64,000 bases of DNA from Pyxicephalus adspersus (Eukaryota > Chordata > Amphibia > Anura > Pyxicephalidae). The notes beneath the pieces are model-generated. The model ran no database searches and was not told the origin of the DNA. It saw only the letters and a list, made by a program, of their open reading frames with translations. Within the stretch, counting starts at the first letter, position 1, and the number at the start of each line of letters is the position of its first letter. The position numbers and the translations under genes are program-made. The stretch lies in contig NC_092859.1 in assembly GCF_032062135.1 (NCBI RefSeq), forward strand, positions 106,225,117-106,289,116, read 5' to 3'. Below, one piece after another: positions 10,677 to 23,815 of this stretch.

Positions 10677-11275
10677 ACAGGAAGTCCCCGGGTTATATGA
10701 GATACATGTGACACGAGATAGGGACTGTAGGTTTGTTCTTAGGTTGAATTTTTATGTATGTCGGAACAGGTACATCATTTTAATAAATGCAATTAGGACT
10801 GATGTTTGTTTTAACATATTATTAGGCAGCGGGGTGTCAGTTACTGTATAAAATCCTCACTGTGAGTTAATCCCAAACAAAGCAAAAAAAAAAAGAAATA
10901 AAAAGATCACCCACAACCTTAGCTGTGTAAAGCAAAAGATTTCCTCTGCGAGTCATGCAAACATCCCCCCCCCCCCCCCCCCCCCCTGCACACAAGGCAG
11001 CAGGGAAGCCCCGTTAGTATCCAGGAGTCGTTCATATGTCAGATGTCCTTACCCGGGGACTACCTTGTATTGTTTTTTTAAAAAGAAATAAAAAGATCAC
11101 CCACAACCTTAGCTGTGTATAGCAAAAGATTTCCTCTCCAAGTCATGCAACCCCCCCCCCCCCCCCTCAAGCCTCCATCCTGCACACAAGGCAGCAGGGA
11201 AGCCCCGTTAGTATCCAGGAGTCGTTCATATGTCAGATGTCCTTACCCGGGGACTACCTTGTATTGTTTTTTTTT
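10677..11275 (+). mobile_element. mariner/Tigger-like MITE with internal tandem duplication
   Basis: The left end (tacaggaagtccccgggtta) and right end (tacccggggactaccttgta) are inverted repeats ending in TA, as in Tc1/mariner-type elements. The 3' half is present twice with a 190-bp period: aaaagaaataaaaagatcac starts at 10891 and 11081, and the right terminus occurs at about 11049-11069 and 11243-11263. Each unit carries a C homopolymer (22 and 16 bases). There is no transposase frame, so the element is non-autonomous. Confidence 0.75.
10965..10986. repeat. C homopolymer (22 nt)
   Basis: Uninterrupted run of C inside the first copy of the 190-bp duplicated unit. The second unit has 16 C at 11151-11166. 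Confidence 0.95.
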
Positions 11276-13593
11276 ACTTTTTTTTACATTTTGGAAAAAA
11301 TTTTCTATATTAGGTCCTTGGATTACAAGGTTTAGTAGTTCCATGCTAATGAACAATATAAAGGGATACTACACTGACTAATATTATTAGTGGCACTCTG
11401 GTGACCAAAATTATTAGAAACTACTTTTACACTGACCAGGTAAAGAAGCCCTGATTTAATGATCACTAATGTGCTGTAATCGGCCATTGTTTCAGTAATC
11501 ACCAGAATGAAAGACATATATCCATTTACCAGAGGACATTATATTTTTTCCTGTCTGCTTTTTTTCTAGCATTTTTTTTTTAAATAATTTTACCTTAATA
11601 TTAAGCAACACAGAGAATTGTGCTAAAACAATTATCCAGATATCACTCTCTGTTTTAACATTAAACTTCTTCCTTTAAAAACCTTTCTGTAAGCACACTG
11701 TTTATACAATAGCCCCACAGCAATTTGCTTGTTTTGTAGACTGAATAGGTATAGAACACTAAACTGTCTTAAATGTTTATACAGAAACACATTGCAGGAT
11801 GCTGTTAGAGAGTATGTTTTATAAAATCATATACTACAGGGATATATTGCTGATACATTTGGAACCTCTTGGGAATGTCTCTACTTGTCAAATGTATAGA
11901 TGCTGATAATGTATTAGGTTTTCCTGAAATATCATGCAAACCCAGCATGAACATCTGCAAGCAAATAGAGCAATTAAACGCTGGACGTTTGATAATCTAC
12001 TAGTGAACATATTACTGAGTCACATAAGGATAACAGAAAATGTGAATTCTTTCCATATTAAACAGGCAGTGACACAAAATGAGACTTCCCAGTGCTTGAA
12101 AGATTTTTTTGCTACATAAATAATGTGCTTGTCTGCTGAAGCCTAAGCCTGAATTGCAATTAAATAACACATTTAGCTCATGTTTAACTTGGGGGGAACC
12201 AGGATAAGTGAGTCAGAAAAGTTATAGCTGGAAAATCTTACATTTTCATTTCTGCATATCATGTAGCAATTAGTGATGCAAAACAATTATTGTGCAAGTG
12301 TTATGGCAAACTAGTATAAGACTATCTGAAACAACTCTGACTACACCCAACAGTTACACCCTCATCAGATTGCCATTTCAGATTCAAGCCCAGTGGTAAG
12401 GGCTAAGGAAGCCATTCCAATAGGAAACTATATTTGCTTAGTATGAAACAGTGTATGCTGCATGAGGTCCTTTCGAATATTCTACAAAAGTACTGTATTT
12501 ATTCAAATAGCTGTTATAGTTTTCATGAGAACAAAAACAGGCATATTGCTCACTTTAAAAATACAAAAAAATACTAAAGTTTAAAGTTCTAATGTAGCTA
12601 TATGTAAGAAAAAGTTATAGACACATTTTTTAAACATTTTTTTATTTATATTTTATGATAGACGTTGCAGTAATGTATGTATTATTTTTACATCCATATT
12701 CTATATGGATGTAAAAATGAAAAAAATTAGGGGATTTATATATAAATGTTTTCAGAATGTTTTCAGAATCTAGGGACATTATTGGAAATTGTGAAATGGC
12801 CAATATTTAAGTAATGAGCACCAAGTTCTATGCTTTAGAGTTTTGCTCAACCATGCAGACACATTATAAAAACTATTTTTTTATAAGTTTACTAGAGTTA
12901 TGCTCTTTTACTGTTTAAATATTTGTTTTGCACTTAGTAAATCTTTCCAATTCATTATTATGTAGCAAAATACACTTTTCTACCATGAATTTATAACCAA
13001 AAACTCCCACCAGAAATAAGTCACAAGAAGCAATCATTTCAAGGGATCCTAGCCTTTATTTTAAGGGTGAGCTCACAGCAGCCATATTGCAGTTGTGTAA
13101 TTCTATCTCTTGCCATGCCCAATATATAATCTAATAAATGTTTGGTTCAATTATATCCTGGTGTACAAACTTTTGCCTGTCAGTCCCCTCCAGGAAAAAA
13201 TCTGCTTGTTTTAGAAATGTCATGAAAGTGAGCATAGACCGACTCCAATGAACACTGCTTGTGCACTAGAATTTGGATGGTTTGAAAGAAGAGGATTGTT
13301 CACAGCTTCAGTCAAAGCTGGAAATCCACCAAAGAAGTTCATCTTATGGCACTGGAAATCAACAGGTAAAATATGCATTTGTAAAACTTCATTTATAGGC
13401 ACAATTCAAATGTTTCATCTATTTCTGGAAGAGTTCTATCAGATTTTTTCTGGTATCAAAATTCTAAGCCTTACATTCTTATATCTTCCCTTAAAGCCAA
13501 AGCACTAGACATCTGGTATGTGGGTGAATATCTTCCAAATAACAGGTTACAGTTACAGAACTGGGAGTAGAAGGATTATCCTGCAAAACTGTA

Positions 13594-13624
<31 letters not shown>

Positions 13625-15195
13625 CATATACACACATTATTTTATTAATTTGTAATTTTAACCCCCTACTGAAGATATTTCTTTCTTGTACTTGTGTTTA
13701 CTTTCTGTTTTCTTAGAGGGTGCGTTTATAAAAGTAAGGTATGTTCAGGTTCACCCCGTTTACTGGTTACACTTCCACATACATGTATGTGCATGTCTTT
13801 TACATAATTCAATAAACAGGTTTCCCCTACAAAATATGTTTTTAGGAAAAATAATCATTGCCTAACTTGTAATAATTCTACTGTCATTATTATTAGCTTC
13901 ACATGTTATTATGATTATGACATGTTTAACTTTAAAGTTCTTGTAATATACTCTGCAAGGAGTGGTGGAGTGAAAAACTCCTAGAGGAGCATGCAGGAAG
14001 ACCTTGTGGCCTAGACAAACAGTACTCAATGGTGTAGTGGCCATATCCCATGTCTACAATGCAGAGAATTCTAAGGTCCTCCATGGACATTTACACTACA
14101 CTGCATGAGAATGTTATCGGAACATGTTTAAGGAGCAAAATTCACTAGGGTAGCCAGGTGTAGTTTGCAAAAGCATTGCTGGTAAGGTAGCCAAATGATG
14201 GCCAAATATCTTTCATAAATAGCCTAAGGGTTATAAAAAAATGCTTGAACTTGTATAAACTAAATACTGGAATTTACCAATAATGCAGATCAAGACCTTT
14301 GAGTGTAATTAAAGTGCTTTTTTTACGGGTTGTCTTCTGTTCACTAGAAAATTGGGGCTACGAAATACATTTACAAAATGTTTAAAATACAAATATTTTA
14401 TCTTTTTTAAAGGGTCATTCACTGTTAGTTCTATGTTTGGTGAATAATAGTTATAATACTAAACCTTTTTTAATATTTGTCCCAGTTCCCTAAACCTCTA
14501 GTGAACATTACCTGGGTGTACTATTTTTTTACCATTGGGTTGTTTATTTATTTTATATTATATATACAATTGTATATATACAATTGTATATATACAATAT
14601 GGGAGACATTGAATTCCCAATAGTAGGTGGTAACACCGTCAACTGGTGTATGACAATAAAGCCATGAGTAGGGATAAGTAAATCTGCCTGGATTCAGTCC
14701 ATGAACAGTTTTGTTAATTATACTCAAAGCTCAAAGTTCAGAAACATTCATGGCAAACCTCATTTAGGTCTAGGGGGGAAAGGGGGGAGGAGTGATCTTG
14801 TTATTTAATCCTGCCTATTTGAAAAGTTAATAAGCAAACTACTGTCAATCAAAAGCATGAAGGAAATGTATCTCTCCCTTATGGAGAATAGTCAACTAGA
14901 CTTAAAATCTTTAACACATACTGACCTAAATCCTAACAACCCAAAATTTAACAAAGTATATCTAAATAGCAATCAGGTTGCTAAGAGCATACAATGTTTA
15001 GGAGCAACTTATTGGACAAAATACCTGTTTTATGGACCAAAATATTCAGCTCAGCTGTAGCACTCAACAATGGGTCTTGTTAAATGTCCTATCACCAACT
15101 ATCTAACAGAGTTTTGTCAAATACTGGCAATAATATATCTTTTTACTCTATACTGCCCTAAAAGATTACTCTTACCCAGCTACTGTGCCAATTCC
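11276..15195. other. intergenic, candidate conserved non-coding blocks only
   Basis: AT-rich DNA without a supportable gene. It contains a (TA)n tract at 13593-13636, a perfect short palindrome at about 12686-12718, an alternating tatacaattgta repeat at about 14566-14600, and a homeodomain-motif-rich stretch around 12120-12300. Confidence 0.45.
13593..13636. repeat. (TA)n microsatellite
   Basis: About 14 TA units followed by catacatatacacaca. Confidence 0.95.
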
Positions 15196-15628
15196 TCTAA
15201 AACAGTGGAACCCAACCTTTTGGAGCTTGCAGACCACTAAATCGCATGCACGGGGAGTTGTGTGTCACTTAAAGGGAAAGAAACTTCCCCCAGAGTGACG
15301 TCATGATACCAGAACTGCCCACTCTCCCATCGCAGGTCTGAGCCTGAGACACAACCCGGCCACTGCCCTGAGCCTGCGATGTATACGGGAGACATGGTCC
15401 AAGGCTCTGGCTGGTGCACCCCGCCCCCTGCCAGGTGGTGCCCAACAGGTGGATAGCAGTCTACCAGTAGATCACAAAGACAATTGCGGAACCCTTCTTT
15501 CAAAATAAACTCTACCAATCACAGCAGTTATTAGGTCCAGGTTTTTTTGTTGGTAGATAATTTTAACTTGGTAATTTTTTTTTTAAAAGTAGCTTGCAAG
15601 CCAAAAAAGTGTGGGCACCCCTGTTTTA
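15196..15628 (-). mobile_element. hAT-like non-autonomous element
   Basis: The ends read ctaaaacagtggaacccaac and gggcacccctgttttag, which are imperfect inverted termini of the CAG(T/G)GG type found in hAT elements. The last 130 bp are the reverse complement of the element at 52240-52430 (shared 'gcttgc(a/g)agc' and 'tttcaaaataaactctacc'). The interior includes a CpG-rich stretch at 15290-15430. It has no transposase frame. Confidence 0.7.
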
Positions 15629-17343
15629 GGGGACCATTTTTTATCCACTTCAACATAAAGCAATAATCTCAGTGTTCTCTGTGATCCACCTACTACGAAC
15701 TTACCAGAATTTTTAGACCCCATGATATTATTACAGAAAAGTCTTAACCCCTTATTATAGGCAAGTGAAAACTCTTGTATTCTTAGTTAACTTCAAATCA
15801 ACTCCACCATTGTCACTCAAGGAAAAAGATAAATGCTTTCATGGTGTAAAAGAAAAAGAAAAACTTTATTTTCTAAAACATATAAAGCTTGTCTCCTATA
15901 GACTTCAGAAGAGCTCCAGTACTAAGTTTGAATTGGAAGTAGTAGACCCACCAAAATCTGCTTTATCTCTTCTGATTTCTTCATTTTTTTATGGAGTTAA
16001 AAATGAATCCAGAGTATTCTAGGTACCAATTAAAAAAATGTGAGTTGACTAAATCTCTGGCTAAGAGCCTTTTTTATTTTTGGCAATGAATCTTCAGCAT
16101 TCATAGGCTTGTTTCCAAAAGATTTTTCCTCATAGTTTTAACTGATACTTTTCCAAGACCACCCAAAAGTAATGAAAGTGAAACTCATTGGAAGCAGGTA
16201 TGTTATTTGCCAGATGACAAAATGATGTGCCACAGATTAGGAGGTTTGTAATAAAAAAACAAACATTTTTTTTGATCCAGCATAAAAATCCAATTTTCTC
16301 TCTGTCAATAAGCCTGCTGAGCACAGTGTTTAACTAGCCAGTTGCATGAATAATTAAAAATCATGTTCCTCTAAAATGTCAATATTTTATATTGTTCAGT
16401 ATCATATGAACCAGTGACTATCGGAAAACTAAAAGTGTTTGGTAAATCCAGTTACCATGTTGGATGATGTGCACTGGTGGATCGTGGCATTGCTTTAAAT
16501 ACTCAAAGTGCCGTTTTATGAATAGCTAAAACTTTGTTTTATGACTTATATAATGGAGGAAAGGGTTAAAACCCTTGAGAAAGTTTGAAAATGTGGGAAA
16601 CCTCTCCAAAGAGGAGAATTGCTCTAACATTCTAGAAATATACAGTACATTTTGTTTCATTTCTATGATAATGTCACTTCCCAAAATAACATAAAGGACT
16701 TAAATAAATTGGCAAGGGTTAACCCTACTCTATAAAAAATGAAAAGAATAAAAATATGCTGGGTGTGTAAAAGTATATATGAAAGAACACAAACAGAAAA
16801 TATTATCCATGGTTCACAGTGGATCAGTATCAGCACAAAATTAGTGTAGCCTTTTGGCTCTCTTTGATACACTCCCTCCATAGCTCCACCTGACCTACAA
16901 TTTTTTTTGAAGACCTCCTTGGCTCTCCCTGCATACAGGATTTCCTCCTGAGCCACCTGGCCTCAGGCTCCAACTGGACCAAGGCTCAACACATTCCCTT
17001 TTATTATCATCAGCCAGGTGCTTCCAAGCCACCTTCAACTTCTGTCCTAGGCGAGGGAAGTCCTGCTCACTCCTTCTTTCCAAGACACTCAGTGCCTAAA
17101 TCCTGGATACCTTAAGTTCTTATTACTGCCAACTATTAAATAAAACAAATATACTTCCAAAAGTTTCCAGAAGAAAATCCAATTATTATTCGAAAAATTA
17201 CTGCAGCAGCAAAGTGAATGCGGACTTGAAATAAAAGGTTCCCAATAAAGGGAATATAGAAGCAATAAAAAAATTGCACAAAAAATTAGCAATCAAAATG
17301 AAAGTACAGTTTCCTAACTGTACTGTCACTAATCAGCCCCTAT
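15629..17343. other. intergenic, no recognisable gene
   Basis: AT-rich DNA with small open frames only. No similarity was recognised. Confidence 0.45.
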
Positions 17344-18102
17344 NNNNNNNNNNNNNNNNNNNNNNNNNNNNNNNNNNNNNNNNNNNNNNNNNNNNNNNNN
17401 NNNNNNNNNNNNNNNNNNNNNNNNNNNNNNNNNNNNNNNNNNNNNNNNNNNNNNNNNNNNNNNNNNNNNNNNNNNNNNNNNNNNNNNNNNNNNNNNNNNN
17501 NNNNNNNNNNNNNNNNNNNNNNNNNNNNNNNNNNNNNNNNNNNNNNNNNNNNNNNNNNNNNNNNNNNNNNNNNNNNNNNNNNNNNNNNNNNNNNNNNNNN
17601 NNNNNNNNNNNNNNNNNNNNNNNNNNNNNNNNNNNNNNNNNNNNNNNNNNNNNNNNNNNNNNNNNNNNNNNNNNNNNNNNNNNNNNNNNNNNNNNNNNNN
17701 NNNNNNNNNNNNNNNNNNNNNNNNNNNNNNNNNNNNNNNNNNNNNNNNNNNNNNNNNNNNNNNNNNNNNNNNNNNNNNNNNNNNNNNNNNNNNNNNNNNN
17801 NNNNNNNNNNNNNNNNNNNNNNNNNNNNNNNNNNNNNNNNNNNNNNNNNNNNNNNNNNNNNNNNNNNNNNNNNNNNNNNNNNNNNNNNNNNNNNNNNNNN
17901 NNNNNNNNNNNNNNNNNNNNNNNNNNNNNNNNNNNNNNNNNNNNNNNNNNNNNNNNNNNNNNNNNNNNNNNNNNNNNNNNNNNNNNNNNNNNNNNNNNNN
18001 NNNNNNNNNNNNNNNNNNNNNNNNNNNNNNNNNNNNNNNNNNNNNNNNNNNNNNNNNNNNNNNNNNNNNNNNNNNNNNNNNNNNNNNNNNNNNNNNNNNN
18101 NN
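17344..18102. other. assembly gap (759 N)
   Basis: Run of N. Nothing can be said about its content. Confidence 0.99.
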
Positions 18103-19435
18103 TGGCTATCGTATTGAAAATTCTCCACATTAGCTCCTCTCTAAGCCTGCTAGTCATTGTTCAGAGAAGGTAGTGAACTAAATTATAAAACAATTACAGA
18201 AATTTGCCAAAAATCTCACACCAGCATAAACCCATAGTGGGAATAAATCCAAACTTCATCGCTAATAGGAATCAGCACATTTTGAATTCAGTTCAGCCAA
18301 TAAGATGCTCTTATATCTACTTGTCAGAAAATAAAAAGAGGTGAATCTGTGGACATTTAGGAGAATTGATTGCAGATTATTCAGCTGCTTTTAATGTGCT
18401 TTTGTTTCTCTCTGATTATTTTTGGAAGTGACGCTCTGATTTTAATGTAAAATAAAATGATGCAATCTTAGAAAACAATGCTGGATAAATGAAGTTATTC
18501 TTCCAAGCACAACTAAGTTTAATAACAGGAAATTTTCTGGAATAAAAGATTGTTTTGTTCTTCTCCTACTGTGATATTTATTTATACAAAACACTTGATC
18601 CTCATCAGTGGCTAACCACCTAGAAGAAGGCTACATTCCATGGCCAGAGGTGACTGCGACTCAGAGCCATTTAGCGGACAAACACCAGGAGAATTACTCA
18701 GTGGAGAACCAAATGACAACATGATCACACACTGGGTGCCATTAACCAAACTCTGACATTTAGCAAGGGTGAGGAACCCAGCTGGAGACAGCCTGTGATC
18801 ACTGAGGATGCTGTGAAATAAATGTGTATTTTATCAATGGCCTCCTGTGGCTTGCATCTGATCTCGCCTACAAATGAACATCTCCTATGTCCAGTAACCT
18901 CACTGAATTCCGTGACTTGTTATACGATCACAAAAGCGAGTTTGTCAAGGGAAAAAAAAAGAGAGAAAGTGCTCAAAAGGTTTTGTTTTCTAAGAAAATT
19001 CCATGTGGTAGAAAAGCTGTGATAACAACAACTTCCATGGTGGATGTCAACACACTGAAGAACGGTTTATAAATAACACATGATATATAGATTTGCAGTG
19101 CGAGAAAAGGTCTATGCATTGTACTTTGTTGTATGGCACTGGCTTCTAGATATGAAGAGTGCACTCAGAAACATATTTATTTATATTCATATTTCTTTTT
19201 TTTCATCTGTACACAGAGATATATTTTGTTTGAAGAAAGCTAGCTGCACTGTGTTTGAACCCTCACATGGCTAGGTAAAATTGTTATTTACTATGTCATG
19301 TTCATTGGAAATATCAATTTCTGCTGCCTACCTGAAATCCAAAGCAACTTCAAAATCTCTTAATAATCATGACATTGATGGGGATTAATTTACTGCTCCC
19401 TTCCAGTTGGTCGCATTTAACTGCACGTTATTAGA
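18103..19435. other. intergenic, possible conserved non-coding sequence
   Basis: No gene is supportable. The stretch 18340-18480 is dense in ATTGATT/TGATTAT/TTTTAAT-type homeodomain words and lacks repeat features, so it is a candidate enhancer. The stretch 18600-19080 has ordinary composition and a few overlapping short frames without recognisable motifs. Confidence 0.35.
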
Positions 19436-19560
19436 TCCTAAGTTCTTCTGGGCAGGGTCCTCTCTTCCTCCTGTGTTAATATTTGTATCTGTCTGTCATT
19501 TGCAAAACCGCGTAATAAATTGGTGCTATATAAATACTGATTATTATTATTATTATTATT

Positions 19561-19593
<33 letters not shown>
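19436..19593 (+). repeat. short interspersed repeat (copy 3) with (ATT)n/(AAT)n tail
   Basis: Blocks in order: 'ctaagttcttctgggcagggtcctctcttcctcctgtgt', 'gtctgtcatttgcaa', 'cgtaataaattggtgctatataaata', then a TTATTATT array turning into AATAATAAT. It is the same family as 475-620 and 60267-60415. Confidence 0.85.
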
Positions 19594-19594
<1 letters not shown>

Positions 19595-22500
19595 TCATCC
19601 CTTTCTTATGAATAAAATCTGAATTTAAAAATACTGGAAGAAATTTGTCCATTGTCTGACCATCAAATCCACCACCCTGTATCCCATTTGTATTTCTGCA
19701 GTTAATAATTAGGAAGTAGGTTTCAAATAATGAAGCCTTACCTTTAATCTCAAGCAGCTGTACAGACTACTTACCTGTACTAGGTACAGCCTGCTCTGAT
19801 TTCACTACACACAGTGAGCTTTTCCTAAGTGCGTTAGAAGGTAGAGTCTGATTACACCCACCTCATTTTCTGGCTGGAAGACATCCAACAACATCTAGGC
19901 TGATTCTCATTACACTTTTTTAATAACTGGATTTCAGTTCTTGCAGTCAGGGAAGTGCAGCATTACATTGCCCGGGGTGGTCTGCATCCGGACTAAGGGG
20001 TGTCCATTTTTCCAGACTGGCATCCACCTATCAAGGTATTGTGATTCTTGCATAACATTGCCCAAGAACCAGTCCACTGCTTGAAGACTGAGTAGTCCTA
20101 AGACATATAGAGGCAAGGTGCTGTGCTGTTTTCAGGAACCTACGTACAGCACTCTGCAGACTTCTTCCAACCTTTATTGAAAAAAAAAGAACAATGACCC
20201 AGTGATGACAATACTGAAAATAAAATAAGAAAATTAAAATAGATTTTATTTAAATGTTTAATCAGCAGCTTGATAAAGGGTGAGGGAGAAATTGAGAAGG
20301 CAAAATATAGGCAAATAAACTTCAGCTTTAGGTTTTCCTCCTCCAATCCATGTTACTGTGGTTAGGCGGGCAGCCTTTTGGGTTGAGGGACTGGAGTGGT
20401 GCCGATGGACTGGAGTGGTGCTTAGAGGATCTGACTTCAATCACACCAAGAACAAGAAGTTATGCATTTTAATTGTAGCTGTTCTGGATGTGAGGAAGGA
20501 AACACCCGCTAGTTAGATCACACCACACCATATTTTAATGTAGTGGCATATAGTGGAATGAAAATAAGGGGTTAGAAAAAATGTTCCCTCAGCTTATGGT
20601 TTCTGGAACAAAATTGATTAGCAACATCATAAATAGGCTTGTAAATACACAATAAACATTGCTCTGACTCTGTATATGGTATAAAAGAAGGTGATTTTCA
20701 CAATAGGTGTCCAGGGCACCTACATATATCACAGCAAGACATTATATGGTATTTTCTCCAAGCTAACTATAAAAGTGATCAATCAGGGCTTTGATTTTGT
20801 TATTTAGGTTTACCTGTACTCTAATCTGAACCCAATAGCCTGCCAGTAAGGCAGCCCATGAAAAATGGTGGCTATTATCTAATGTGTGCATTGCAATCTA
20901 AAATACATCTACATTCCTAATCGTACTACCAGCTCTTGAAACTACCAAAAACCAAGGCTGTGACCTGGCTTGAAGGCATTTTAGCTTGTATGGCCAACAA
21001 GTAATAACACTTGTCAGAGGTATGACACCATGTTCAATAAGATATTGAAGGAGAATAGTTATTATGTGTTTTGGGTTACATAATAATTTCCACATAAATG
21101 AAAGATGATAGCAAATGATATAATTCCGTTCCACATGACCTAAAGCACAAGTCCAGTTTATAAGTAGCCTCTACATTACTGAATTGTCATAACACCAAAT
21201 CTATGCACATTTATTCCATGCTGCTATGAAGGGATAACACATGATATTTTAGTAAAGCTAACCAAGAAAGGGAGTTGTTTAAAATACTGTTATTGTGCTT
21301 GGAAGATTCCTTGGTTAGTCTGTATTGTTGGTATTTACTTGATGGTGCTTCTTAAATGCTAGAAGACATTTAAAATGAAGGAATTTCTTTTCACTAAGAC
21401 TCTGGGAAGTATTTTAGGATTTATTTAAAAGTTGTGTTAGGTAATGGATGGTTTTATCTTTAGATTTTTTATTGAAGCAGGTACAGGTGCAATGTGAACA
21501 GTAAATAAAGGAACCCTTTCAGGAAAAAAACCTTTCATAAGAGAGCATTTTATGTACTAGGGTAATCCTTATCCTTTTTTTTATTAACTAGAGCATGCCT
21601 CATGGGCTCCATGCTCTCTATTATCCTCTTCTTCATTGTTTGAGGCTTGCTTTTTCTGACTGTCTTGTTCACTTCCTGCCAGCAATAAACTGCTGCAATT
21701 CCCACATCAAAAAGCAGGTGACAGGTCCAGCAAACTGAGAGAATTTGGCTTAATTACTATGGGAGTAATATTTACCCTTCAGCCTGCCATGCCTGCAAAA
21801 TGCTTCAGCTCTCTGGCAAGTAACCATTGTACTGAGCCTTATTGCTTGCCGTATACAACTATGTGCCCTGATCACTTCACTTTGCATAGTGACAAATCAA
21901 GAAAGTTTGATCTGACGCTGCATGCACTACTAGGTCAGAAGGAACCAAGTCACTGCAGTGCTGGATGCATTACTACAATCAAACCTTAATATGTATGCAT
22001 ATTGTTTACATAGTGGCTGTAATTATATTTTTCAAAATGACCTATGTAATAAAATTAACTGGTTACTTTCAGATGTTTTTCATTAAAATTATGCCATCTG
22101 TATATTTAATTGGCAGTTGGGTGTTGTGCTTTTTTCTGTTTGTTTTCCTGCATGATTTCTGTTGTCATTTCCCTGACATTGATAATTTTTTTGAGATACC
22201 CAAGTCTGGATTAAAATAAACATATTTAAATACAGTATGGTGTATTGTGTGTAACTTTATAGGATTAGCTTGAAGCATTGGTGGGCAGCAGAAATGTTCA
22301 ATGTGGCGGTGAATGCACAAATTAGAAAATGTCAGAAGTCTGAGCAAAACTTTGTGGAATAAATAGTAAACCCATTGATTAGCTTTGTTAATTCTTTCTA
22401 ATATACTTGTGTTTAAAAGTGTTGTTGGCTCTGCTATAGATGGCCTCAGACCCAACATTATGAAGTTACTGACGCCAACTAGTGTATTATATTAAATATG

Positions 22501-23388
22501 TTCCTTCCTAATGATAAAACAAGTTAGGAATAAATAAGGTAATACTCAATAACACATTCCAGAACACAATTTTCAGATTATTCTATCACCGCTATTAGCC
22601 TCAATTTACATCCCTAGTTAAAAATTATCATGTGTGATTGATGGGTATTTCCTTTTCAGTGCCCATGAAACAATTTGTTCTACCAAGGATAACAAGATTA
22701 GAGATCACTTTTAGGCCAAACTAAAATTTAGTTAAAAAGTTTATTTAAAAGTACATGGCACAATCCCAACCTGCATTTACTCGTACCAGGTTACACTTAT
22801 TGATAAAGGTATCAGAAATTATATTATAACCATATCATTTGAGTCTAATCTGCTTATTACGCCTCAAAGATTTTTTTTACATATATTATACAAATAAATG
22901 TCATTTGTCTATTATTTGCAACTACATTTCAATATTACATCTGGGTACAAAACAACATTTATATAGGTAATAAGCCTGTTTTTATTTTTTTCTACTTTTG
23001 TATTTAATAAATACACTTGAATTAGAAAAAAAAGCAGTGCGTGTTTTTAGGTAATTACATACAGCTTCCTCCATAATGAAGGAATTATTATGAAATCCTA
23101 GCATTAGGCAATACTGTTATTATCATACTGCAGTTATTTTAGTAGTAGTTTTAAACATATCTTGTTGTCTGGAAATTCTCATCTTGCAATACATGGAATG
23201 CACTTGCCATGTGTTTTAATACAAACCTATTGATGTTGTACAGTAAGTATAGACCTAGATGTACGTTATAAAAAATCAGGTCCTCATCATACGTAAAATC
23301 ATACAAAAACAGACAAGTTGGAACCCTAAATCTGCTACTTTGGGTCTGTTGTTACTGTACTTCAAAAAAATAATATACACTTAACCAC
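19594..23388. other. intergenic, no recognisable gene
   Basis: AT-rich DNA. None of the short open frames carries a recognisable motif. Confidence 0.45.
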
Positions 23389-23815
23389 GGCTGCATTCAT
23401 TGATCAGCTCAGTGTGTGATCCCCGGCACTAGAGGTTTGATGGGGACAAGTCTCCCCAATCAAAACCTCTAGTGCTCTCTGAATGGCTGAGGAAAGAAAA
23501 ATCCTGATGACGCTTGAGCATCCTTTCCTCAGCCAATCAGAGAGCACTGGAGGTTTTTAATGGGGTGACTTGTCCCCATTTAACCTCCAGTGCCGGGGAT
23601 CGCACACTGAGCCGTGGCTGCATTCATTGATCAGCTCAGCCTGCAGGCCTTTTTTTTTTAGAAAAATTTTTTGTTTATTTTAAGAAAAAATTTATCTCGA
23701 TTGGCGAATTTACACTGGCCGTTTTCGCTTACAATTTTAGTAAGCAAGAATGGCCAAATTCGGCACGAGATCGAGTTTAAAATTCTCGCTCCCTCATCCC
23801 TAGACTTTACTGTGT
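23389..23815 (+). mobile_element. foldback element: long hairpin plus terminal module
   Basis: Two arms of about 90 bp (23407-23496 and 23523-23612) are inverted copies at nearly 90% identity around a 26-bp loop. A 24-bp direct repeat, ggctgcattcattgatcagctcag (23389-23412 and 23616-23639), flanks the hairpin. Inside the left arm a smaller palindrome (gaggtttga..tcaaaacctc) nests. To the right (23640-23815) lies an AT-rich tract and a module 'ttatctcg...gcttaca..gtaagcaagaatggcc' that recurs near 40945-41000. It has no open frame. The structure fits a foldback or MITE-type element. Confidence 0.7.

Noticed and set aside
15237..15518. 93-codon minus-strand frame
   Set aside because: Lies wholly inside a hAT-like non-autonomous element whose CpG-rich interior is open by chance.
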